From CAZBGR01 sp964491535 (lineage in GTDB: Bacteria; Bacillota_I; Bacilli_A; RF39; UBA660), in contig CAZBGR010000014.1 in the NCBI GenBank assembly GCA_964491535.1, positions 1-20,169 of the forward strand: 20,169 nucleotides of DNA. The letters are read 5' to 3'. The notes below the pieces were generated by a model. The model worked only from the letters and a program-made list of their open reading frames with translations, searched no databases and was not told the DNA's origin. The position numbers were made by a program, and so were the translations under genes. Positions 7,712 to 14,645 of this stretch are shown here, in pieces. Numbering within the stretch: position 1 is the stretch's first letter; the number at the start of each line of letters is the position of its first letter.

Positions 7712-8932
7712 ATGATAAATTTGAAAATAAAGGAATTGCCTTTTATGGCAGTAATTATTGGAGGGGATGCTAATGCTTATGGAATAGCAAGAGCGTTTCA
7801 TGAACAATATGCTATTAAATCATTAGTTGTAAGTAAGGTTTTAAGAGGAATGGTTAATCATAGTAAGATAATTGATAATATAATAGAACCAGATTTAGAA
7901 AATAACAAGGTGTTTCTTAAAACGTTAATAAAAATAGCTAAAGACAGAAGATTTAAAAAACTAATTTTGTTAGCGGCTGGCGATTGGTATGTAAGATTAA
8001 TTATTGAAAATAGAGCTAAATTAAATAAATATTATATTATTCCTTATATTGATAAAGATTTAATGAATAAATTGATATTAAAGGATTCTTTTTATCGATT
8101 ATGCGAAGAATTTAAAATAGATTATCCTAAAACGTTTGTCTATGATTTAAACCATCCTTCAAAATTAATATTTCCTTTTTCATATCCTATTATTGTAAAG
8201 CCCTCTAATAGTGTTACTTATCATTATGTTGCTTTTGAAAACAAAAAGAAAGTTTATACATTTAATCAGTTAAGTGATTTAAAGCAAATGTTAAATAATT
8301 TAAAAACGACTAGTTATCAAGATAAATTGATTATTCAAGATTTTATTCCGGGTGATGATACTAACATGTATGTTTTAACTTGTTACTGTGATAGGCAATT
8401 TAAAGTTAAATTATATGCTCTAGGGCATGTTTTGTTAGAAGAACATACTCCTGGGGCAATTGGTAATCATGCAGCAATTATAAATGAACAAAACAAAAAA
8501 TTGTTTGATTTAGTAAAAAGGTTTTTAGAACAAGTTAAATATGTTGGTTTTTGTCATTTTGATTTTAAATATGATGTTCGCGATGATAAATATAAATTTT
8601 TTGAAATTAACATTAGATTAGGACATAATAATTATTATATTACTAATAGCGGAGTAAATATTGCTAAATTGTTAGTAGATGATTATATATATAATCAGGA
8701 ATTACCAATATCGATTGCTAATAAAAAACATTTAACGCTTATTATTCCAAAATTATTGTTGTTAAAATATTTATCTAATTATCAATTAAGAAAAGAAGTT
8801 AAAAAACTTATAAAACAAAAAAGATTTAGTAATTCATTAATTTATCCTAGAGATCTTAAATTTAAAAGAATTATTTATCTTTTTGCTAATCAATTGAAAC
8901 AATTTTTAAAATATTATAAACATTATCGTTAG
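7712..8932 (+). CDS. ATP-grasp carboxylate-amine ligase, D-aspartate ligase-like
   Basis: An ATP-grasp enzyme of about 400 residues. The N-terminal GGDANAYGIARAFHEQY (residues 17-33) and the FEINIRLGHNNYYITNSG segment (297-314) resemble D-aspartate ligase (Aslfm-type) proteins, which join D-Asp to the lysine of peptidoglycan precursors. ATP-grasp features are the PIIVKPS strand (159-165, K163), IIQDFIPGDD (207-216) and the metal-binding E298/N300. The substrate cannot be fixed from sequence; wall cross-bridge synthesis is inferred from the family and the two upstream wall hydrolases, and no aspartate racemase is nearby. Start choice: ATG 7712 is only one base after AAGGA, TTG 7721 is 10 bases from it, and ATG 7745 has AAAGGA 10 bases upstream; TTG 7721 fits best. 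The C-terminal 50 residues are very basic, which could favour membrane contact. Confidence 0.82.
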   Translation: MINLKIKELPFMAVIIGGDANAYGIARAFHEQYAIKSLVVSKVLRGMVNHSKIIDNIIEPDLENNKVFLKTLIKIAKDRRFKKLILLAAGDWYVRLIIENRAKLNKYYIIPYIDKDLMNKLILKDSFYRLCEEFKIDYPKTFVYDLNHPSKLIFPFSYPIIVKPSNSVTYHYVAFENKKKVYTFNQLSDLKQMLNNLKTTSYQDKLIIQDFIPGDDTNMYVLTCYCDRQFKVKLYALGHVLLEEHTPGAIGNHAAIINEQNKKLFDLVKRFLEQVKYVGFCHFDFKYDVRDDKYKFFEINIRLGHNNYYITNSGVNIAKLLVDDYIYNQELPISIANKKHLTLIIPKLLLLKYLSNYQLRKEVKKLIKQKRFSNSLIYPRDLKFKRIIYLFANQLKQFLKYYKHYR

Positions 8933-8997
8933 TTATATTTTAAATATAAATAGGCGTAAAACTTAGGTATAAAATTAGTAAAGGAGGTTTAATAATA

Positions 8998-10215
8998 ATG
9001 AATATTTATCAATTTTTAAAAAAAAGAGGCTATATTTATCAACAAACTAATCAAGTCAAAACAAAAGAGCTTTTATCAAGTAATAAAAAGATTACTTTTT
9101 ATTTAGGAATTGATCCGACTGCTGATAGTCTTCATATTGGTCATTTTTTTGCTTTGATGATGTTTCGTTATTTACAAGAAGCTAATCATCAAGGAATATT
9201 ACTTATTGGTGGAGCGACTGCTTTAATTCCTGATCCTACAGGCAAACAACAACTTCGCACTTTGTTAACCAAAGAAGACGTTGATAACAATATTAAAGAA
9301 GTAACTAAATTATGTAAAAGGTTTATAATTACTAAAGGGGATAAGGCGGCTATTATTTTAAATAATGCAGAGTGGATTAATAAGCAAAGTTATGTTGATT
9401 TTATGAGAGAAATAGGGATTAATTTTAATGTTAATACTATGTTAAAGGCTGATGCTTACGCTGAAAGATTAAAAGAGGGTGGTTTAACTTTTTTAGAAAT
9501 GGGTTATATGTTAATGCAAGCCTATGACTTTAAATATTTATTTGAGCATTATAATTGTCTTTTACAGATTGGGGGAAGTGATCAATGGGCTAATATAATA
9601 GCTGGTTATGATTTAATTAGAAAGATGTTAAAAAAGGATGTCTATGGTTTAACTTGTCCTTTATTAGTTGATAGTAAAGGTCAAAAAATGGGTAAAACTA
9701 GTAAAGGAGCTTTATGGGTTGCTAAAGATAAAATGACGGTTTATGATTTTTATCAATATTGGATAAATATTGATGATAGAGAAGTTGAATCGATGTTGCG
9801 ATTATTAACCAAAATTAAACTAGGGGAAATAAAAAGGATTGTTAAAGATGATATTTTTTTAGCTAAAAAAAGAATGGCTTTTGAAATTACTTCGTTAATT
9901 CATGGTAAAAAAGAAGCTGAAATAGCTAGAAAAACAGCTAAATCTTTATTTGAAAATAAAATCATTAGTGATAATATGCCTCAAATCATTTTAACTAATC
10001 TTAAAGGTAAAATAAGGATAGTAGATTTATTAGTTGAAAGTAAAATTGCATCTTCTAAATCAGATGCAAGAAGATTAATTAAACAAGGAGGTATAAAATT
10101 AAACAAAGAAACAGTTACTGATGATGATTTAACTTTTAATTATGTCAATCTTAAAGATAAAGATATAATTATTCAACGGGGAAAAAGAATGTTTAAAAGG
10201 ATTGTTATTGACTAA
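8998..10215 (+). CDS. tyrS: Tyrosine--tRNA ligase
   Basis: A class Ic synthetase charging tRNA-Tyr. HIGH is at residues 46-49 (in SLHIGHF), the Tyr-binding YLGIDPTADSLH at 35-46, QIGGSDQWANI at 190-200, and the KMSKS loop reads KMGKT (230-234). A C-terminal S4 RNA-binding domain (about 340-400) contains SKSDARRLIKQGGIKLN. The 405-residue length is normal. The ribosome binding site AAAGGAGG (8980-8987) stands 10 bases before the ATG. The upstream 65 bases hold no T-box, although tyrS is T-box-controlled in many Bacilli; a TATAAA at 8968-8973 has no convincing -35. Confidence 0.97.
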   Translation: MNIYQFLKKRGYIYQQTNQVKTKELLSSNKKITFYLGIDPTADSLHIGHFFALMMFRYLQEANHQGILLIGGATALIPDPTGKQQLRTLLTKEDVDNNIKEVTKLCKRFIITKGDKAAIILNNAEWINKQSYVDFMREIGINFNVNTMLKADAYAERLKEGGLTFLEMGYMLMQAYDFKYLFEHYNCLLQIGGSDQWANIIAGYDLIRKMLKKDVYGLTCPLLVDSKGQKMGKTSKGALWVAKDKMTVYDFYQYWINIDDREVESMLRLLTKIKLGEIKRIVKDDIFLAKKRMAFEITSLIHGKKEAEIARKTAKSLFENKIISDNMPQIILTNLKGKIRIVDLLVESKIASSKSDARRLIKQGGIKLNKETVTDDDLTFNYVNLKDKDIIIQRGKRMFKRIVID

Positions 10216-10235
10216 TTTTATAGTAATAAAATAAT
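10208..10235 (+). promoter_or_regulatory. Possible promoter overlapping the tyrS stop
   Basis: TTGACT (10208-10213) and AATAAT (10230-10235) are 16 bases apart, each 5/6 to consensus. The -35 overlaps the last codons of tyrS. The 18-bp palindrome at 10231-10248 covers the -10 and the likely start site. Confidence 0.35.
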
Positions 10236-10248
10236 TGTTAACAATTAT
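10231..10248. repeat. Perfect 18-bp palindrome, candidate operator
   Basis: ATAATTGTTAACAATTAT is identical to its reverse complement. Lacking a loop and a T-run, it does not look like a terminator. Its place over a possible -10 and 27 bases before the next gene suits a dimeric repressor site. Eleven of its bases (TTAACAATTAT) recur at 2774-2784 in the tsaE leader. Confidence 0.6.
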
Positions 10249-10275
10249 AACTTAGAATAGATAAAAGGAGGAGAC

Positions 10276-11088
10276 ATGTTTAAAAAACCAATTTTTAAGG
10301 GGATATTAATAGGGTTGTTATTGGGGTTGTTGTTTGGATTCTTATATTATGAATTATATTATTGCGAAAGGAAAACAATTGGTAAAACAGCTGAAATTGA
10401 AGATACTACTTTTGATAAAGCTTCAATGTTAATTAATAAATTAGGGATGCTTCCCTTTCGAATAACTAATGAATCAAATGGGTTGTCTAATTTAAGTAAC
10501 GAAGAAAAAACCAATTTAGTATTATGCTCGTTGCGTAAAACAATTGATGAAAAAAGATCATTTTTAATTGGTTGTCATTTTGGGACAGATTATCCAATTA
10601 ACGAAATGCAGAAGGCGGCTCTTTCGTTATTTGGAAATGATGATTTTTTATATTGTCCTAATTATAATGAATATGGATTAGAAAAAATATGTTCATATGG
10701 AGGGGTTGCTGTTGGTATAAATATGCCATTAATTTATCATTATGGTAAATGGTTAAGCTTTGAAGAAAAAAAGGATTATGCTATTTTAACTGGTCAATTT
10801 GCAATAATTGAGGCTAATTTAACTGATGGGCAAATAGAAAGGCAAATAAAATGTGCTGAAGAATCTAGTGATAATAGCTGTGTTATTCCTAAGGAAGATT
10901 ATAAAGATATTGCTTTATATAATTTAAATTATCAAGGCTTAAAATTAAAGCCCCTTTATCAAGGTGATGGGTTATTAACTAAAGATCAAGTGTTTAATCA
11001 ATTTGGTGATAAGATTTATTTTTATAAGTTTATCTTTAAATTTTCAAATGACGATTATTATTTAGATAAGGTTGAAATTATCAAATAA
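10276..11088 (+). CDS. Membrane-anchored protein of unknown function (270 aa)
   Basis: I do not recognise a family. The start has a strong AAAAGGAGG (10263-10271). The N-terminus is a short basic stretch and a Gly/Leu-rich membrane segment (about residues 8-27: GILIGLLLGLLFGFLYYELYY), followed by a soluble, acidic domain of about 240 residues that would be extracellular. It has eight Cys in all, seven of them in the soluble part, so disulfides are possible. No catalytic motif is seen. It precedes the pilin-like gene by 67 bases and could belong to the same surface system; this is inference from position only. Confidence 0.82.
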   Translation: MFKKPIFKGILIGLLLGLLFGFLYYELYYCERKTIGKTAEIEDTTFDKASMLINKLGMLPFRITNESNGLSNLSNEEKTNLVLCSLRKTIDEKRSFLIGCHFGTDYPINEMQKAALSLFGNDDFLYCPNYNEYGLEKICSYGGVAVGINMPLIYHYGKWLSFEEKKDYAILTGQFAIIEANLTDGQIERQIKCAEESSDNSCVIPKEDYKDIALYNLNYQGLKLKPLYQGDGLLTKDQVFNQFGDKIYFYKFIFKFSNDDYYLDKVEIIK

Positions 11089-11091
11089 TTA

Positions 11092-11117
11092 ATAATTTTA
11101 ACCGTAATTAAAATTAT
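11092..11117. repeat. AT-only inverted repeat between the orphan and the pilin-like gene
   Basis: ATAATTTTAA (11092-11101) and TTAAAATTAT (11108-11117) form a 10-bp stem with loop CCGTAA. It has no G-C pair and no clear T-run after it, so it is at best a weak terminator. A TATAAT at 11115-11120 has no matching -35. Confidence 0.4.
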
Positions 11118-11155
11118 AATATGATTTTAAATAACAAATTAAGGAGGAATTATTA

Positions 11156-13089
11156 ATGAAAGGGTTGTTAAAAGTTAAAGTTAAAAAAAGTAAAATAACT
11201 TCATTTGCCTTTACACTTATTGAATTATTAGCTTTAATTGCTGTTTTAATAGTTATTTTAATGATATCATTACCTAATGTTTTTAATATAGTTGAAAAAA
11301 ACAAACAAAAAAGATATGATTTGTTAGTTGATTCAATTGAGAATGGAGCTAGATTATATGTTAATGAAAGAAAGGAAGAAGTGGAGGGTCAGCTTTTGGC
11401 TGGGAGTTTTTATTTGGTAACAGTTGGACAATTAAATTACAAAGGGTTAATAAAGGAAAATTTAGTTAACCCATTAACTAACGAAATAATTCCTGATACT
11501 AAAAAAATTTTTATTTTCCCGGATAAAAATAATATTTTAGTGTATTGTTTTGAAGATCGTGAGTGTGCTATAGGCCTAGAGGCTATACCTATTATTACGT
11601 TGTTAGGAGATAATCCGATGCTTTTGAATTTGGGTATTCCATATGATGAACCAGGGGCAATTGCTAAAGATAGTATGGGTAATGATTTGGAAGTTGAAAT
11701 AATTGGTGAGGTTAATTATTCTTCTTTGGGTATTTATTATATAAATTATCAAGTGGTTGATGGAGAGGGCCATCAAGCTTTTGCTCAAAGGGAAGTTCAA
11801 GTTATTGATCAGGTTATTCCAGTTGCTAATTTTAGTCCTAATGGAAATTTAAATTATTCAAAGAAGCATAATAGTATAGTTACGGTAACTGAAGGTAGTA
11901 TTGCTATTCAAAGTTTGAAATATTTGTGGAGCGAATCAAGTATAACTCCTAATGTAAATGAGTTTGTAAGTTCTTTTAATAATGGTGGGAATTTAAGTTC
12001 TTCAACTGGGTTAACGGGGGAATATTATTTGTGGATTTTAATAACAGATACTTTAAGCAACACATATTTTATTAAATCCAATGTTTTTAATTTGGATAAT
12101 TTACCTCCTACTTGTGTCTCAAGTGGTGGCAGTTCTTCATGGACTAAAAATAATGTTACTATAACTGGTAAATGTAGTGATTCTCAAAGTGGTTGTAAAG
12201 GGGATGTATCAAAAACTTATAGTACGACAACTAATGGTTCATATAGTCCGGGAACAGTTGAAGATAATGCAGGCAATACTACTACTTGCCCTACTCAAAC
12301 AGTAAAGGTAGATAAAACAGCTCCTACTTGTGTTTCAAGTGGTGGTAGCTCTTTATGGACTAAAAACAATGTTACTATAACTGGTAAATGTACTGATTCT
12401 GATAGTGGCTGTAAAGGGGATGTGTCTCAAATTTATAGTAGTAACACTAATGGTTCATATAGTCCAGGAACAGTTGAGGATAATGTAGGTAATAAGACAA
12501 CTTGTCCTAATCAAACAGTAAGGGTAGATAAAACAGCTCCTACCTTTTCTAATGTATCTTCTTTAACAGCTCAACAANNNNNNNNNNNNNNNNNNNNNNN
12601 NNNNNNNNNNNNNNNNNNNNNNNNNNNNNNNNNNNNNNNNNNNNNNNNNNNNNNNNNNNNNNNNNNNNNNNNNNNNNGGTAGATAAAACAGCTCCTACCT
12701 TTTCTAATGTATCTTCTTTAACAGCTCAACAATTTAATGGGAGTACTTATTATTCTCCTTCTTTAACTTCTATTTCCTGTGGTTCAACTAGTTGTTCGGC
12801 AAAGATGACAATTTGTAAAAAGGATGGAGTTATGAATGTGCTTAGTGATATTTCAGCTAGTGATAATGTAAGTGTATCTAGTTTTTATCGTGATTGGGTT
12901 ATGTATGATAAAAATGGTAATCCTACTCCCGATGGAGGTTGTTATTGGCAAATTAGGCCAGATGTACCTTGTCTTTGGAAGATTATTTATAAAGCTACAG
13001 ATCATGTTGGTAATGTGGCTAACTTTACTTATAATATTACAATAAATTATGCGACAGATTATTCTAGCCCTGTATGTGTAGTAAAATAA
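11156..13089 (+). CDS. Type IV pilin-like surface protein with Ig-like tandem repeats (split by assembly gap)
   Basis: The start has AAGGAGG (11141-11147) at ideal spacing. The N-terminus is a class III (prepilin) signal: a basic leader, Ala18, then FTLIELL with Glu at mature position 5 (E23) and a hydrophobic helix to about residue 40. Prepilin peptidase would cut after Ala18. Residues about 144-220 look like a bacterial Ig-like domain of DUF5011 type (PIITLLGDNP to VQVID). Residues 318-389 and 390-461 are tandem 72-residue repeats, 61/72 identical, each with four Cys and ending in VDKTA. The frame is interrupted by 100 N at 12578-12677. Because the 55 bases before and after the N are the same, joining across that overlap restores one frame of 592 residues that ends at the TAA 13087-13089. 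No pilus assembly gene lies in the window. It may be a pseudopilin-anchored adhesin. Confidence 0.8.
12107..12538 (+). repeat. Two 216-bp tandem repeats coding Cys-rich Ig-like modules
   Basis: Unit 1 is 12107-12322 and unit 2 is 12323-12538, exactly the same length. The encoded 72-residue modules differ at 11 positions. A third unit starts at 12539 (PTF...) but diverges at once. Such units readily change in number and confuse assembly. Confidence 0.9.
12578..12677. other. Assembly gap of 100 N with a 55-bp duplicated flank
   Basis: Exactly 100 N, a standard placeholder length. Bases 12523-12577 before it and 12678-12732 after it are identical, so the two contigs overlap. The duplicated 55 bases should not be read as a biological repeat. 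Confidence 0.97.
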
Positions 13090-13122
13090 GTTTTAATTAT
13101 TAAAAGAAAGGTTGAATGATAA

Positions 13123-13494
13123 ATGGAATGTTTAGGATTTCATGTTTTAGTTGAATTATATGATTGTGATAAACATATTTTAAATGATGTTAACATGATT
13201 GAAAAGGTAATGGTTGATTCAGCTACTAAAATTGGGGCTACTATTCTTCAAGTGGGTTTTCATCAATTCGCTCCTCAAGGAGTAAGCGGGGTAATACTTA
13301 TTGCCGAATCGCATTTAACGATTCATACTTGGCCCGAATTAAATTATGCCGCGGTTGATATTTTTACATGTGGTGATAAAATTGATCCTAGAAAAGCAAG
13401 TATTTATATTGGTAGAGAATTAAAGGCTTCTAAGATAGAAAGTAAGGAAATTAAAAGAGGTAAAAAATCATTATCAATTTCTAATCTATCTTAA
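13123..13494 (+). CDS. speD: S-adenosylmethionine decarboxylase proenzyme (class 1B)
   Basis: It makes decarboxylated SAM, the aminopropyl donor for spermidine. The 123-residue length is that of the small bacterial/archaeal form (Thermotoga, Bacillus SpeH). The self-processing site is ESHLTIHTWPE (residues 62-72), where Ser63 becomes the pyruvoyl cofactor after cleavage behind Glu62. His68 and Cys83 match the other catalytic residues and their usual numbering. The N-terminal GFHVLVELYDCD is also characteristic. GAAAGG (13106-13111) serves as ribosome binding site, 11 bases before the ATG. It stands 33 bases after the pilin-like gene with no terminator between; no speE or other polyamine gene is present. 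It may be read through from upstream. Confidence 0.96.
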   Translation: MECLGFHVLVELYDCDKHILNDVNMIEKVMVDSATKIGATILQVGFHQFAPQGVSGVILIAESHLTIHTWPELNYAAVDIFTCGDKIDPRKASIYIGRELKASKIESKEIKRGKKSLSISNLS

Positions 13495-13515
13495 ATTTAA
13501 ATTAACATTAAAATA

Positions 13516-13553
13516 AAAAACAACTATCTATTTATAATAGCTGTTTTTATTTT
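13516..13553. terminator. Bidirectional terminator between speD and the minus-strand spore genes
   Basis: AAAAACAACTAT (13516-13527) pairs with ATAGCTGTTTTT (13537-13548) with one A-C mismatch and loop CTATTTATA. T-rich sequence follows on the plus strand, and a T-run also follows on the minus strand. It lies between convergent genes and can serve both. Confidence 0.75.
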
Positions 13554-13577
13554 AAAAAAAACATTTTAATCTTTTAT

Positions 13578-13661
13578 TTAACAACAAAGTCGGCAGTTGC
13601 AAGCAACAATTACTAAAAGAATGAAGATAACTAATATTATAGACATTGAAGAACCATACAT
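13578..13661 (-). CDS. YjcZ-like tiny transmembrane sporulation peptide (27 aa)
   Basis: The minus-strand frame from ATG 13661-13659 to TAA 13580-13578 encodes a 27-residue peptide with the core IILVIFILLVIVAC and a Cys-rich tail (NCRLCC). A strong AAAGGAGG lies 9 bases upstream of the ATG. The hydrophobic core matches the tiny YjcZ family of Bacilli, whose members are spore-associated membrane peptides of unclear role. This copy has almost lost the Gly/Tyr-rich N-terminus seen in its two neighbours. It is separated from them by two hairpins and so may have its own promoter. Confidence 0.8.
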   Translation of the reverse strand: MYGSSMSIILVIFILLVIVACNCRLCC

Positions 13662-13721
13662 ATTCAATTCCTCCTTTCAATATCTTAAAGAATATATTTC
13701 TTGTTTCCTTATAATGTATTA

Positions 13722-13768
13722 AATTTCTAATAAAAAGGTTATAATGCTAACCTATTTTATTAGAAATT
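13722..13768. repeat. Long imperfect inverted repeat between two YjcZ-like genes
   Basis: The arms at 13722-13741 (20 bases, starting AATTTCTAATAAAA) and 13748-13768 (21 bases, ending TTTTATTAGAAATT) are complementary apart from one extra base, with the 6-base loop TAATGC. No T-run follows on either strand, so it is unlike a plain terminator. It may protect or process the mRNA, act as an operator, or be a small mobile palindrome. Confidence 0.75.
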
Positions 13769-13769
13769 A

Positions 13770-13798
13770 TTAAAAGGAAAGTTAATCTTTCCTTTTAA
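13770..13798 (-). terminator. Terminator-like hairpin at the end of the middle YjcZ-like gene
   Basis: TTAAAAGGAAAG (13770-13781) and CTTTCCTTTTAA (13787-13798) make a perfect 12-bp stem with a 5-base loop. On the minus strand it begins within the stop codon of the 33-aa gene. TTTTAATAATTT at its 3' side gives a moderate U-tract. Confidence 0.6.
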
Positions 13799-13896
13799 AA
13801 TACTCCGCAACCGCAAGCAACGATTACTAAAAGAATAAAGATTACGAGGATAAAGGCAAACCCGCATCCTCCATATCCGCATCCTCCTGCTGCCAT
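13795..13896 (-). CDS. YjcZ-like tiny transmembrane sporulation peptide (33 aa)
   Basis: The minus-strand frame from ATG 13896-13894 to TAA 13797-13795 encodes 33 residues: a Gly/Cys/Tyr-rich head (GGCGYGGCG), then FAFILVIFILLVIVAC and a short Cys-containing tail. This is the classic YjcZ arrangement. The ribosome binding site AAAGGAGG is well placed. The preceding gene (39 aa) stops only 34 bases upstream, so the two are very likely co-transcribed. Confidence 0.85.
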   Translation of the reverse strand: MAAGGCGYGGCGFAFILVIFILLVIVACGCGVF

Positions 13897-13930
13897 ATTA
13901 GGTCCTCCTTTCTAAAGATAAACTACTTTA

Positions 13931-14050
13931 TTAACCTCTTGCAAGTGGGCAGGCACAACATACCACTAGTACTAAAAGAATGAAAATTACTAATATTACT
14001 GCAATGTTAGAACCAAATCCCCATCCGTATCCACATCCGCCACCAAACAT
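13931..14050 (-). CDS. YjcZ-like tiny transmembrane sporulation peptide (39 aa)
   Basis: The minus-strand frame from ATG 14050-14048 to TAA 13933-13931 encodes 39 residues: a Gly/Cys/Tyr/Trp head (FGGGCGYGWGFG), the hydrophobic core IAVILVIFILLVLVV and a CCAC cluster before the end. A strong AAGGAGGG precedes it. It is the first of three paralogs sharing the VIFILLV core, the product of local duplication. YjcZ-family peptides are associated with spores in Bacillus; a precise function is not established. No convincing spore sigma-factor promoter with both elements was found upstream. Confidence 0.85.
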   Translation of the reverse strand: MFGGGCGYGWGFGSNIAVILVIFILLVLVVCCACPLARG

Positions 14051-14277
14051 GATATTTTTCCCTCCTTTTTTTCTATTATATTGTATTAAAATGTTATTGT
14101 ATCAGTTATAGTAGTAACCTAGAATTTATATTATTTTATTATCAAAAAATTTAATAATAAATAATAATTAGGTTTTAGTCTTAGTATTTATATATATTTA
14201 ATAATATTAATTAGTACTGCCATAATATCATATGGTTAAATTATGATTTTGACATGCTAAAATTAAAACTATTATAA

Positions 14278-14312
14278 ATAAAATAAATTAAACAGGATAA
14301 AATCCTGTTTAA
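14278..14312 (-). terminator. Terminator of the SASP gene
   Basis: TTAAACAGGAT (14288-14298) and ATCCTGTTTAA (14302-14312) form an 11-bp perfect stem with a 3-base loop. Read on the minus strand, the stem is followed by a T-rich tract (TTTATTTTATTTATAA). It lies 15 bases beyond the SASP stop. Confidence 0.78.
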
Positions 14313-14326
14313 TTGTACGCTGTTCA

Positions 14327-14494
14327 TTATTGATAATTTTTGTTAGCTTTTTCAATTGCCTTTCTGACTAAGTTGCCACAATTACGGGAAGATACATCTT
14401 TCCAACCGTTATTTTTAACAGTATCGTAAACACCTAATTCATATGCAATCTCTTCTTTTAAAGCTTCTGACATGATTTTTCTTCTATTACTCAT
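14327..14494 (-). CDS. Alpha/beta-type small acid-soluble spore protein
   Basis: SASPs coat and protect DNA in the dormant spore. The minus-strand frame from ATG 14494-14492 to TAA 14329-14327 encodes 55 residues. EEIAYELGV (residues 14-22), with the EIA site typically cut by the germination protease GPR, and GWKDVSSRNCGNLVRKAIE (30-48) match the two conserved blocks of the family. The N-terminus (MSNRRKIMSEALK) is the short variant seen in clostridia and anaerobic Bacilli. AAGGAGG lies 8 bases before the start. A candidate sigma-G promoter lies upstream and a terminator downstream, so it is a single-gene unit. It is divergent from the T-box operon. Confidence 0.92.
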   Translation of the reverse strand: MSNRRKIMSEALKEEIAYELGVYDTVKNNGWKDVSSRNCGNLVRKAIEKANKNYQ

Positions 14495-14528
14495 ATCAAT
14501 CCTCCTTAATGCTTTTCACGTACATTAT

Positions 14529-14557
14529 TAGATTGTGTAAATAAAAACAAACTATGC
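14529..14557 (-). promoter_or_regulatory. Candidate sigma-G (forespore) promoter for the SASP gene
   Basis: On the minus strand, GCATA (14557-14553) is followed after 17 bases by CAATCTA (14535-14529). The sigma-G/F consensus is roughly G(A/C)ATR, 17-18 bases, CATWHTA; the -10 matches 6 of 7. The position, 35 bases before the start codon, suits a forespore SASP gene. Confidence 0.5.
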
Positions 14558-14610
14558 AAAGATTCTTTTATTTTAAAGGGTGGAAATTTATTAAATCGAG
14601 ATAAAAAGCC

Positions 14611-14639
14611 TTGACAAAGACCATAATAAAATATATACT
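14611..14639 (+). promoter_or_regulatory. Sigma-A promoter of the T-box/tRNA-Asn/aspS/gatCAB unit
   Basis: TTGACA (14611-14616), a 17-base spacer and TATACT (14634-14639). The -35 is perfect and the -10 matches 5 of 6. Transcription would start near 14646, at the head of the T-box leader. Confidence 0.87.
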
Positions 14640-14645
14640 TTTATT

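Noticed and set aside
12523..12732. A 55-bp direct repeat flanking the N run as a biological repeat
   Set aside because: Exact identity ending precisely at both gap edges is better explained as contig overlap.
12805..13089. Separate 94-aa gene starting at ATG 12805
   Set aside because: It is the downstream part of the pilin-like gene, cut off by the assembly gap. The frame is open back to the gap and joins cleanly at the 55-bp overlap.
14226..14234. CATATGATA on the minus strand, matching the sigma-K -10 pattern, and CATTTTA/CATTATA matches before the YjcZ-like genes
   Set aside because: No matching -35 was found at the right distance, and such words are frequent in AT-rich DNA.
14249..14279. 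TTGACA with TATAAA on the plus strand at 14249-14279
   Set aside because: The spacer is 19 bases and the transcript would run antisense into the SASP gene; no plus-strand gene follows before the T-box promoter.
14051..14287. Search for a further small gene or RNA in the 237 bases between the YjcZ-like genes and the SASP terminator
   Set aside because: Only AT-rich sequence and short palindromes such as CCATA/TATGG (14220-14235) are seen; no frame has a ribosome binding site.
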